A DNA stretch of 64,000 nt, taken from positions 310,001 through 374,000 of the forward strand of contig NZ_FPCH01000002.1 in the NCBI RefSeq assembly GCF_900116175.1, in the 5' to 3' direction. A program made the translations under genes and the position numbers. A model generated the notes under the pieces. That model was given only the letters and a program-made list of their open reading frames with translations. It did not search any database and was not told where the DNA came from. Positions 8,163 to 15,572 of this stretch are shown here, in pieces. This DNA comes from Hyphomicrobium facile. GTDB lineage: Bacteria > Pseudomonadota > Alphaproteobacteria > Rhizobiales > Hyphomicrobiaceae. Each line of letters starts with the position of its first letter. Position 1 is the stretch's first letter.

Positions 8163-8202
8163 TGCGTGCGTGAACAGGCTCATGCGTGTGTGAACAGGCT
8201 CA
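8163..8202. repeat. 20-bp unit repeated twice in tandem
   Basis: The units 8163-8182 and 8183-8202 differ at one position (TGCGTGYGTGAACAGGCTCA). They begin three bases after the fae-like hairpin. The function is unknown; it could be a binding site or a slippage duplication. Confidence 0.7.
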
Positions 8203-8239
8203 AGCGCAGTCGAAGATATCGGTACTAATTTTCCGCACA

Positions 8240-8259
8240 ATGGTGCCGGTGGACACCGT
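8240..8259. promoter_or_regulatory. 20-bp operator, site 3 (MBL/DMT1 unit)
   Basis: ATGGTGCC-GGTG-GACACCGT: two mismatches in the right half. It lies 306 bp upstream of the MBL-fold gene, and a second site follows at 8370. Confidence 0.6.
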
Positions 8260-8369
8260 ACGAGTCACGGAACAGCGATTTAATCGCGACAACATCCGCA
8301 ATCCGTCTGCACACCAAAGGCAGCTTCATCGAAGATGAGAAGTCATCGCCGCCTTAGCAAAGCGGCCGA

Positions 8370-8389
8370 TTGATGCCCTTAGGCACCAT
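8370..8389. promoter_or_regulatory. 20-bp operator, site 4 (MBL/DMT1 unit)
   Basis: TTGATGCC-CTTA-GGCACCAT: the right half is perfect, and the left half has two mismatches. It lies 175 bp upstream of the MBL-fold start at 8565. Confidence 0.6.
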
Positions 8390-8564
8390 AGTAATTGGAA
8401 GACGTTTCAATAAAACTCGGATTTCAATTTTTCGCCGGTTCGCACGAAGGTGCATCGAAGGAATGAGCAGGACCTCACTCGAGGCGAAAGCAGAGAGACT
8501 ACGCGGTTCAATCGAAGTTGAAACGACTTCGCTAATTCATTTGCCCAGTTCGAAAGAGACCACC

Positions 8565-9299
8565 ATGCAAAAATCCATCGCCGAGTTCTGGTATGGCGTA
8601 GAGGCATGCGATCATAAGATCGTGCGTTTGCGCGAGATCTGGACCGACCCCTATCTCGCAGGAAATATTTGGCTGGTACGAGGCTCGAAGCGAGACCTCG
8701 TCATCGACACGGGAACGGGCATCGTATCACCTCGCCCAGTGATCGATGCGATTGTCGATAAGCCGATTCTCGCGGTAGCGTGCGCCTGCTACTACGATCA
8801 CGCCGGCGGGCTTCATTTCTTCAGTGAAAGAGGCTGTCATCGATTGGATGCCGATAAAATCGCCAATCCGACTCTCGAATCATCTGTTGTGTCAACCTAC
8901 GTCAAGGAAGGCATGCTACTTGCGTGGCCCTATGATGGATTCGAGATCAAATCCTATAAAATGCGGGGTGCTCCGCCGACGATATGCTTTGACGATGGTG
9001 ACATCATCGATTTGGGCGATCGGCGACTAGAAGTTCTTCATGTCCCCGGAGTGACGCCCGGCAGCATGGTGCTCTGGGAAGCGGCGACAGGCAGTTTGTT
9101 TACATGCGATACGCTTTACGACGATCCTGTACTAGATCGCGAATTCGCTGCAGATGATTCCATCACTCTGATAGACAGCTTAAAGCGGCTTCGTGAGCTG
9201 CCGGTGAAGACCGTGTTCCCAGGACATTATCAATGTTTTGGACGCGAACGAATGCAGGAGATCATAGACCATATTCTCCTTTCGATGGCGCCTGTTTAG
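8565..9299 (+). CDS. Metallo-beta-lactamase-fold protein with degenerate Zn1 site
   Basis: A 244-residue MBL-fold protein. In place of the family motif T-H-x-H-x-D-H it has C73-A74-C75-Y76-Y77-D78-H79, and the third Zn1 histidine (normally in PGHTPGS) is Val163 in VPGVTPGS. The Zn2 ligands are all kept: Asp78, His79, His221 (FPGHYQCFG), and the bridging Asp182 (TCDTLYDD). It may therefore bind one metal or have moved to a new role. The hydrolase substrate is unknown; thioester or C1-adduct chemistry would suit the locus (inference). The start at 8565 follows a GAAAGAG-like ribosome site. The DMT gene begins 35 bp downstream, so the two are probably cotranscribed from the operators at 8240 and 8370. 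Confidence 0.8.
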   Translation: MQKSIAEFWYGVEACDHKIVRLREIWTDPYLAGNIWLVRGSKRDLVIDTGTGIVSPRPVIDAIVDKPILAVACACYYDHAGGLHFFSERGCHRLDADKIANPTLESSVVSTYVKEGMLLAWPYDGFEIKSYKMRGAPPTICFDDGDIIDLGDRRLEVLHVPGVTPGSMVLWEAATGSLFTCDTLYDDPVLDREFAADDSITLIDSLKRLRELPVKTVFPGHYQCFGRERMQEIIDHILLSMAPV

Positions 9300-9334
9300 A
9301 ACCGAAACATATGCGAAATTGCGAAGGACGCCAG

Positions 9335-10213
9335 ATGGCTTCAGCTGGGGACACTAGATCACGGCAGTTGGGTGTCGCTTTAGTCGTCGCATCGGCAATT
9401 TGCTGGAGCACTGCTGGACTTTTTGTCCGTGTTGCCAATCTTGATTCAGCGACGTTACTTTTCTGGTCTTCCTTTTCGGCGTGTCTAAGCCTCTTAATAA
9501 TCTGTGCCGTTCGGATTCGACGTGAACTAATCCGTCAAATATCGATGATAGGCATGCCCGAACTTCTTTATATTTTAATCTCTACCGTAAATAACACGAG
9601 TTACGTCATTGCCTTGAACTCCACCAGCATCGCGAACGTTATGACGATTTACGCGTCATTGCCTTTCGTCGCGACCATCGCCGCATTTTTTTTGCTAAAG
9701 GAGCGCGTTAGCATACGCTTCCTACTATCAGGGGGGATGGCGATGCTGGGCGTCGCTATCACTGCGGGCGCCGCTGGTACGGCAAACGATATTTACGGAC
9801 TGATTGCAGCATTCATTTCGACGTCATGTTTTGCGGTGCAGCTTGTGCTGGCGAAACGTTACCCAAAAATGGACATTCTACTGATCACTGCTCTCTCCGC
9901 AGGTGTTTCGACCGTGTTGTTTCTACCGTTCACGGATTTCGCTTCACCGACACGTGGTCAGCTGCTAGGCGGCGTTTTATATGGAATTATTCCATGTGCC
10001 GTTGGACTTCCGCTCGTACTAGCAGGTGGCCGTCGGGTTAAGTCCGGAGAAGCGGCGTTCATTACGATGTTGGACGTGGTGCTCGGACCCATTTGGGTGT
10101 GGCTGTCCTTTGGGGAGCGACCAACTGATTACGCATTAGTTGGTGGTGCTATGGTTTTGGGCGCGGTGGCATGGTATCTTTCGAAAGAGGCTGTGCCATC
10201 CACCGTGTCGTGA
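9335..10213 (+). CDS. EamA/DMT-family transporter 1
   Basis: An inner-membrane transporter of 292 residues with the ten-helix, two-EamA-repeat pattern. The opening helix (ALVVASAICWSTAGLFVRVANLDSATLLFW) and the second-repeat GLIAAFISTSCFAVQLVLAKRY are typical. It is a paralogue of the DMT gene at 12188-13081: the same CWSTAGLFVR.ANLD.ATL motif, SIANVMTIYASLPFVAT and KSGEAAF/GLLTMLD/E..LGPIWVWL.FGE occur in both. Its role is probably export or uptake of an amine or its oxidation product (inference). GAAGGA precedes the ATG at 9335; an upstream ATG at 9311 is possible. It ends before a region holding a weak operator-like sequence at 10243. Confidence 0.85.
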   Translation: MASAGDTRSRQLGVALVVASAICWSTAGLFVRVANLDSATLLFWSSFSACLSLLIICAVRIRRELIRQISMIGMPELLYILISTVNNTSYVIALNSTSIANVMTIYASLPFVATIAAFFLLKERVSIRFLLSGGMAMLGVAITAGAAGTANDIYGLIAAFISTSCFAVQLVLAKRYPKMDILLITALSAGVSTVLFLPFTDFASPTRGQLLGGVLYGIIPCAVGLPLVLAGGRRVKSGEAAFITMLDVVLGPIWVWLSFGERPTDYALVGGAMVLGAVAWYLSKEAVPSTVS

Positions 10214-10242
10214 TGACGTAACGAGGTCGGCCCTTAACTTGG

Positions 10243-10262
10243 CCAGTGACCGTTGGCACCGT
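10243..10262. promoter_or_regulatory. Degenerate operator-like sequence
   Basis: CCAGTGAC-CGTT-GGCACCGT: only the right half resembles the 20-bp operator. It lies between the DMT1 stop and the 3' side of tmm, with no gene start nearby, so it may be a relic or chance. Confidence 0.25.
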
Positions 10263-10360
10263 AAAAATGCGAGTGACCGCATTCTTCATCCTTCGGTAGA
10301 CAGGTTGCCAACCGCACTCTTGGCGTTCCGAGAATTTTGCACTTCGGATGGACCGGTTGA

Positions 10361-10531
10361 TCATCGGTAGTCTATGGAACTACCGCTGCTCCGAACGATC
10401 CTCGACGCCTCGACGAGGGAGTCCGCGGCACCCGCTTCGAGCGCGGTCTTCTCAAGATCGCGAAAGATATCTCTCAAGGTGGACAGCAGCTTTTTCGGAT
10501 AGGTCTTCAGGATGTAGCGCTGCGTCCGCAT
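10361..10531 (-). CDS. Possible 56-residue ORF or gene fragment
   Basis: In the 485-bp gap between DMT1 and tmm the minus strand has an open frame from an ATG at 10531 (MRTQRYILKTYPKKLLSTLR...), rich in helix-forming residues and free of the arginine/serine bias of shadow frames. The frame is also open upstream of this ATG for a few codons. I do not recognise it; it could be the end of a decayed gene. The rest of the gap shows nothing clear. Confidence 0.25.
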   Translation of the reverse strand: MRTQRYILKTYPKKLLSTLRDIFRDLEKTALEAGAADSLVEASRIVRSSGSSIDYR

Positions 10532-10698
10532 CCATTGGTGACGCCCAGCCGATTCATCTTAACAAGCAAGGTGGACGGTTCGAGCAAGGAACGGTCTGCC
10601 ACGAACAAATCAAAGCCTCCAGGAGCTCAGTGCTGAGCAGGTCAGCGAACCGATCTCTCAGCGAGACCGATCCGCCATACTTGCAAATCGTCTTGCCG

Positions 10699-12063
10699 CT
10701 ATTCGGCAGCCGCCTTCGTTTCCGGCTGATTGAGAAACGCCTCCAACGAATCGTCGAGGGCCTTCATCCAGGGGGTGTGATGCGCAGGCGCCGTCGTGCC
10801 TGTTTGAAGCGACGTGTGCGACTGGTCGCGATAAGTCAGGATGTTATCCATCTTATGATGTTCCCACCGCTTGAACGTCTTCGCCACACCGTCGACATCG
10901 AGACGCGGATAGTCCGTTGGCGTAATCAGATCGCGGACGTACTCTGTCTGGAAATCGATCGCCTCAGTCGCGTCGACGATTGCTGCTTCTTTTTCGGTCC
11001 ACCTCTGAATATCGGCTTCCTGTTCGGCGCGCGGCGGCAGCTTGATGCGACCGAGAACGACATCTCGCGCATACCAAGCCTGAGCATCAAACATGTTGAA
11101 CGTATAGAATTGGTCCTGCATGCCGATGTACATCAGCTTCGGGTTGTCGAGCCAAAAGATGCCCTTGTAGAGGGACTGCGGGTAGAGCCTGTTGCGCGAC
11201 TTCAGGCGCAACGAGTCCTCCATGAATGGATGATGGTGGAGGTAGCCAGTGCAAAGGATGATGGCATCGACGGCCTTCTTCGTCCCGTCCTTGAAATAAG
11301 CAGTCCTGCCGACGACTTTTTCAAGGAGCGGGACCTCTTCCATGCCTTCCGGCCACTTGAAGCCCATGGGCTTCGTCCGCCAGGAAAACGTGACGGATTT
11401 GGCACCATACTTGTAGCACTGAATACCGATGTCTTCCGATGAGTAGCTCGCGCCTACGCACAGCACGTTCTTGCCCGCGAACTCATCTGCGGAACGGAAG
11501 TCGTGAGAGTGCAACGTGCGACCGAGAAATTTATCGAGCCCCGGAAATTCCGGAACGTTTGGTGTCGAGAAGTGTCCGCTGCATCCGAAGACGTAATCAA
11601 ATTCGGATGACGAGATCCTGTCGTTGACCAGATCTTTGACCGCGACCGTGAATTTCTGCGTATCTTTATTGAAGGTTACGCTTCGCACCGTGTGGCTGAG
11701 TTTGATGTAAGGGAGGATGCCGCTGCGCACGATGCGGCCCTTGATGTAATCGTGAAGCACCGCGCGCGGAGGGAACGAGGGAATTGGACGGCCGAAATGC
11801 TCTTCAAACGAGTAGTCCGCGAACTCGAGGCATTCCTTCGGTCCGTTCGACCACAGATAGCGGTACATGCTGGCATGGACCGGCTCTCCGTGCTCGTCGG
11901 TTCCGGTGCGCCAAGTATAATTCCAGATTCCACCGCAATCGCTTTGACGCTCGTAACAGACCAACTCGGGAATTTGCGCGCCCTTTCGCCGTGCGCTTTC
12001 GAATGCGCGCAAAACTGCCATGCCGCTCGGGCCAGCGCCAATTATCGCTATTCGCTCTGTCAT
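10699..12063 (-). CDS. tmm: Trimethylamine monooxygenase (flavin-containing)
   Basis: An FAD/NADPH monooxygenase of 454 residues that converts trimethylamine to TMAO. The FAD motif GAGPSG is at residues 9-14, the FMO signature F-x-G-x3-H-x3-F is FLGRTLHSHDF, and the NADPH motif is GASYSS. Blocks such as WNYTWRTGTDE.GEPVH, MYRYLWSNGPKECLEFADY, ILCTGY.HH.PF and FNMFDAQAWYARDV match bacterial Tmm of Methylocella and roseobacters closely as I recall them. It lies downstream of DMT2 on the same strand with a 124-bp gap that holds no operator, so it is probably transcribed with DMT2 from the site at 13147. TMAO demethylase, its usual partner, is not in the window. Confidence 0.92.
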   Translation of the reverse strand: MTERIAIIGAGPSGMAVLRAFESARRKGAQIPELVCYERQSDCGGIWNYTWRTGTDEHGEPVHASMYRYLWSNGPKECLEFADYSFEEHFGRPIPSFPPRAVLHDYIKGRIVRSGILPYIKLSHTVRSVTFNKDTQKFTVAVKDLVNDRISSSEFDYVFGCSGHFSTPNVPEFPGLDKFLGRTLHSHDFRSADEFAGKNVLCVGASYSSEDIGIQCYKYGAKSVTFSWRTKPMGFKWPEGMEEVPLLEKVVGRTAYFKDGTKKAVDAIILCTGYLHHHPFMEDSLRLKSRNRLYPQSLYKGIFWLDNPKLMYIGMQDQFYTFNMFDAQAWYARDVVLGRIKLPPRAEQEADIQRWTEKEAAIVDATEAIDFQTEYVRDLITPTDYPRLDVDGVAKTFKRWEHHKMDNILTYRDQSHTSLQTGTTAPAHHTPWMKALDDSLEAFLNQPETKAAAE

Positions 12064-12187
12064 ATCGTGTCCTTTCGACGTTATTCGCGTTGAGTTAGCG
12101 GGTTAAAATTCTGCAATCGGTCTTCTCACTGGCGCGCGAGAGTGTTAGTGGCGAATGCGGGATGTGGTTTTCGCGTGCCTCTGGGCT

Positions 12188-13081
12188 TCAGCTGGGAGCT
12201 GGCTCCGGCAAAGGTTGCCTTTCGATCGATAGGTACCAGGTGACCGCGCCCAGCGCGGTGGCGGCACCTACGACGGCTTCAATCGTCGGTTCCTCGCCGA
12301 AGAACAGCCAGACCCATATCGGCCCAAGAACGATCTCGAGCATGGTGAGGAGTCCGGCTTCCCCGGACTTGATCATGCGTCCACCGACGAGCGCGAGGTT
12401 GATGCCGAGTCCGTAGGCAAGGAGCCCGTAGAGGACGCATCCGCTGAGTTGAATCAGCGAAGGCACTCCGTAATTCATAAAGGGGGCGCAAACGGCGGCC
12501 GCTAACCCTGCAGCAATCGCACTGGCCAGAAGAACATCAAGGTTGGCATAACGCTTTGAGACGACGAGCATGACCGCGAACGCGACAGTCATCAAAAAAC
12601 TTACGATCAGTCCGATGGCATCATTGATCGTCGCGGCGGCGCCTGCGGTGATAGCGATGCCGGCCATTGCAATGATGCCCGCGACGATAAACTGGCGACT
12701 GACTCGTTCGTTCAGCCAGAGGAAAGCGATAGCCGTCGCAACAAGGGGCAATGACGCATAAATCGTCATCACATTCGCAACGCTGGTGTACTGCAACGCA
12801 AGAACGTAGCTCGTCGCGCAAAATGCAGCGATGATCACGTACACCAAACCCGGCCAACCGATCCCGAGGATCGCCCGCCAAAGACCGCCCCGGAGGCGGA
12901 CGGCACAAACGACGCCAAGCCCAAGACACGCCGACATGGCGTACCAGACGACAAGAGTCGCGATGTCGAGGTTTGCCAGACGTACAAATAGACCTGCCGT
13001 GCTCCAGCAAACGGCCGAGGCTGTCACAAGCGCGACGCCCATCCGTCGCGTGCCCCAAAAGTCAGCCTGCTCCATAGTCAT
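12188..13081 (-). CDS. EamA/DMT-family transporter 2
   Basis: A 297-residue inner-membrane transporter with ten predicted helices in two EamA repeats, and a paralogue of DMT1 (shared CWSTAGLFVRLANLDIATLVVW, SVANVMTIYASLPLVAT, IKSGEAGLLTMLEIVLGPIWVWLFFGEEPT). It is the first gene of a minus-strand unit that continues into tmm. DMT transporters are often found beside tmm in TMA-oxidising bacteria, so transport of TMA or a product is a reasonable guess. The operator at 13147-13166 lies 66 bp upstream of its start. Confidence 0.85.
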   Translation of the reverse strand: MTMEQADFWGTRRMGVALVTASAVCWSTAGLFVRLANLDIATLVVWYAMSACLGLGVVCAVRLRGGLWRAILGIGWPGLVYVIIAAFCATSYVLALQYTSVANVMTIYASLPLVATAIAFLWLNERVSRQFIVAGIIAMAGIAITAGAAATINDAIGLIVSFLMTVAFAVMLVVSKRYANLDVLLASAIAAGLAAAVCAPFMNYGVPSLIQLSGCVLYGLLAYGLGINLALVGGRMIKSGEAGLLTMLEIVLGPIWVWLFFGEEPTIEAVVGAATALGAVTWYLSIERQPLPEPAPS

Positions 13082-13146
13082 TCAAGCTCGACCTCGCGAT
13101 GTGTGTCTTTCACATCCCGATTATCGTCCTCGAGCTTAGGGCCACA

Positions 13147-13166
13147 ATGGTGCCGCTTGGTACTAT
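13147..13166. promoter_or_regulatory. 20-bp operator, site 5 (DMT2-tmm unit)
   Basis: ATGGTGCC-GCTT-GGTACTAT with flanking CA...TG. The left half is perfect and the right half has two mismatches. It lies 66 bp upstream of DMT2 (minus strand). Confidence 0.68.
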
Positions 13167-13334
13167 TGGGCGGTGCCCGTGTTGGGTTTCACCCTCGCTA
13201 TCGTCGCGTTTGACGATCCCTGGGTGGGATCAGTCCTCCGGACTGAGAGAGCACGATTTCAAGTTAGTTTGGCAGTGCGCAACTGAACCATTTTTCATCA
13301 TTCCGCCTCGAACTGCTGCACAGCCGCATTGCCT

Positions 13335-13354
13335 ATGGTGCCACCTGGCACCAT
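13335..13354. promoter_or_regulatory. 20-bp operator, site 6 (tmoXVW-like operon), perfect palindrome
   Basis: ATGGTGCC-ACCT-GGCACCAT: both halves are exact reverse complements. It lies 60 bp upstream of the solute-binding-protein start at 13414 and is the best copy in the window, so it defines the consensus. Confidence 0.75.
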
Positions 13355-13413
13355 TGGCTTTGACCTGCCGCAGGCTTTTGCTGGTGACCTCAGCTCCAAA
13401 CCGGAGAATTGTC

Positions 13414-14388
13414 ATGTCCCGCCAGCTCATCATCTCTCTCCTTGTCTCGTTCGGACTTCTTGCGTTCACGTGCGATGGCAACGCTGCTTCTGTTCCTGAA
13501 TCGAAAGAGCCCATCAAAATCGCGCTGAACGAATGGACCGGCCAGAACGTGACGGCCAAAGTTCTGGGCGGCATCTATGAATCCATGGGATACAAAGTCG
13601 AATACGTTACCGCCGGAGCCATGCCGCAGTTTACTGCGATGCAAGAAGGCAAGCTGACGACCCAGCCTGAAGTTTGGACAAATCTTGTCGGCGAAGCCTA
13701 TCCCAAAGCGCTTGAGACCAAGACCATCGTTGAGCTGGGACTGCTTGGGCTGAACAATTACGAGGGCTGGGCGTATCCCAAATACATGGAGCAGATGTGT
13801 CCCGGGCTGCCCAGGCTCGAAGGGCTGATTGCTTGCAAAGATAAGCTCGCAACTCCCGAAACCTTTCCCAAGGGACGCATCCTCGCCTATCCCTCAGATT
13901 GGGGAACGGCATCCGCGAAGCTCGTCGCAGGAATGAAGCTTCCGTTCGTTGCAGTGCCCGCAGGCAGCGAAGGAGCCGAGATCGCAGAAATCAAAGCAGC
14001 GTTCCTCAAGAAGGCACCGCTGGTGCTGATGTTTTGGAAGCCGCACTGGGTCCATGCAGTCTACGATATGGACTGGGTGCAGATCGACCCGCCCTACAGC
14101 GACGCGTGCGCAACGGATCCCAAGGTCGGCCCCAATCCCGATACGACCGACGACTGCGGCTTTCCGCAGGCGCGCGTCGTCAAATCGGCCTGGGTGGGTA
14201 TGGAAAAACAATGGCCGGCTGCCTTCAGCGTTCTCAAGAATTTCCAGTTTGATGGCACTGAGCAGGGCAAATTGGTTTACGAGATCGACCAGAAAGGTCG
14301 CAAGCTCGACGATGTCGTTGCCGAGTGGTTGAAATCCCACGAAGGCACTTGGAAGCCGTGGGTGACCACCGCGACCGCCAGCAACTAA
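13414..14388 (+). CDS. tmoX: TMAO/betaine-type ABC solute-binding protein (TmoX-like)
   Basis: A periplasmic binding protein of 324 residues, with a Sec signal peptide (about residues 1-25, ending near GNAAS) and an OpuAC/ProX-type ligand-binding fold. Aromatic residues in NEWTGQN, QPEVWTN, EGWAYP and FWKPHWVH would supply the cation-binding aromatic cage for a quaternary ammonium or N-oxide. The position beside tmm, and a downstream ATPase plus unusually long permease, match the TMAO transporter TmoXVW. A glycine betaine transporter is the alternative, since sequence alone does not settle the ligand. GGAGA lies about 10 nt before the ATG. The operator at 13335 heads the operon. Confidence 0.8.
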   Translation: MSRQLIISLLVSFGLLAFTCDGNAASVPESKEPIKIALNEWTGQNVTAKVLGGIYESMGYKVEYVTAGAMPQFTAMQEGKLTTQPEVWTNLVGEAYPKALETKTIVELGLLGLNNYEGWAYPKYMEQMCPGLPRLEGLIACKDKLATPETFPKGRILAYPSDWGTASAKLVAGMKLPFVAVPAGSEGAEIAEIKAAFLKKAPLVLMFWKPHWVHAVYDMDWVQIDPPYSDACATDPKVGPNPDTTDDCGFPQARVVKSAWVGMEKQWPAAFSVLKNFQFDGTEQGKLVYEIDQKGRKLDDVVAEWLKSHEGTWKPWVTTATASN

Positions 14389-14477
14389 TCCCGACAGAAC
14401 AATAGGCGCGCTCGATCCTGGGCGCGTCTACCAATTGCCGCAAAGAGCAAAGCCCCTACGGGCGGGAGGGATCAAAA

Positions 14478-15572
14478 GTGAACTTTCAATTGAGAGATGC
14501 GTACACCCCACATCCAGTGTCATCAAATGCCAAACTAGCCTGCGCAAATCTCTGGAAAGTCTATGGTCCGAAGGTAGGCTATTACTTCGATACCAAGGGC
14601 TACATCATCGATCCGCAGCTGCTCGCAAAGCGCATGCGCGACGAGAAGCACATCCCAGCCGTTGCCAACGTTTCCCTCGACATTCCCGAGGGTGAAATCT
14701 TCGTCATCATGGGATTGTCCGGGTCCGGCAAGTCCACAGTGTTACGCTGCCTCGCACGTCTGCTTGACCTCTCTCACGGTCAAGTCGTTCTCGACGGTCA
14801 AGATATTTCGAAACTGACCGAGCGCGACCTCATTGATGTTCGACGCCACAAGATGGGGATGGTGTTCCAACATTTCGGGTTGATGCCGCATTTAACGGTC
14901 ATCGATAACGTCGCTTTCCCTCTCAAGATCCAAGGTAAGCCAAAGCAAGAACGGCTGGCCCGCGCGCACGAAATGATAGAACTCGTTGGCCTTCACGGCC
15001 GCGAGGACGCCTATCCGCGCCAGCTGTCCGGCGGTCAGCAGCAGCGCGTCGGCATTGCGAGATCGTTGGCGGTTGGCCCCGAGGTTTGGTTTCTCGACGA
15101 GCCGTTCAGCGCGCTTGACCCCCTCATCCGTCGTCAAATGCAGGACGAGTTTCTTCGCCTGCAAAAGCAGCTCAAGAAAACGATCGTCTTCGTCACGCAC
15201 GACTTCATAGAAGCCATGCGTCTCGCGGATCGTATTTGCGTGATGAAGGACGGCTTTGTTGTACAGGTCGGCACGCCGGAGGAGTTGGTCTCGCGTCCCG
15301 CCAATGACTACGTCCGCTCGTTCGTCGGCGACGCTCCGCTCGCGAAAGTGTTGCGCGTCGGGGCGATCATGAACCGGCACATCGCAGATGAGCATCGCGC
15401 CATAGCCACCACGAAGATCTCCGCGTCGGCCAAGCTCGAAGAAGCGATGACGTTGTTCCGCAATGAGAGCAGTGTCCTCAATGTCTGCGACGAGGAGGGG
15501 CAGGAGATCGGCAGCCTTTCGGCGTTGCAAGTCGTTCAAGCGCTTGCGGCTAAGTCGAGGATCGCGCCGTGA
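14478..15572 (+). CDS. tmoV: Quaternary-amine/TMAO ABC transporter ATPase (TmoV/ProV-like)
   Basis: The cytoplasmic ATPase of the transporter, 364 residues. It has Walker A GLSGSGKST (79-87), signature LSGGQQQRVG, Walker B VWFLDEP, and the switch histidine in VTHD. A C-terminal tail (from about residue 295) resembles the CBS region of OpuA/ProV ATPases (AIMNRHI...A..KLEEAM..F....SVLNVCDEEG). The start is a GTG at 14478 with GGGAGGG 8 nt upstream. It sits 89 bp after the binding-protein gene and overlaps the permease by four bases (GTGA), so translation of the two is coupled. Confidence 0.85.
   Translation: MNFQLRDAYTPHPVSSNAKLACANLWKVYGPKVGYYFDTKGYIIDPQLLAKRMRDEKHIPAVANVSLDIPEGEIFVIMGLSGSGKSTVLRCLARLLDLSHGQVVLDGQDISKLTERDLIDVRRHKMGMVFQHFGLMPHLTVIDNVAFPLKIQGKPKQERLARAHEMIELVGLHGREDAYPRQLSGGQQQRVGIARSLAVGPEVWFLDEPFSALDPLIRRQMQDEFLRLQKQLKKTIVFVTHDFIEAMRLADRICVMKDGFVVQVGTPEELVSRPANDYVRSFVGDAPLAKVLRVGAIMNRHIADEHRAIATTKISASAKLEEAMTLFRNESSVLNVCDEEGQEIGSLSALQVVQALAAKSRIAP

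Larger units (their letters stand above)
8102..8564. other. Intergenic region with hairpin, tandem repeat and two operators
   Basis: Contains the fae-like terminator hairpin (8123-8160), a 20-bp tandem duplication (8163-8202) and operator sites at 8240 and 8370. The region is open upstream of the next gene in its frame from 8370, but no start before 8565 looks better, and the operator at 8370 argues that translation begins further right. Confidence 0.5.

Noticed and set aside
10348-11442. 364-residue plus-strand frame opposite tmm
   Set aside because: It is antisense to a strongly conserved gene, is arginine/serine-rich and has no family features.
12064-12187. A separate operator for tmm
   Set aside because: No copy of the palindrome or other strong inverted repeat is present in this gap, so tmm is taken as cotranscribed with the DMT gene.
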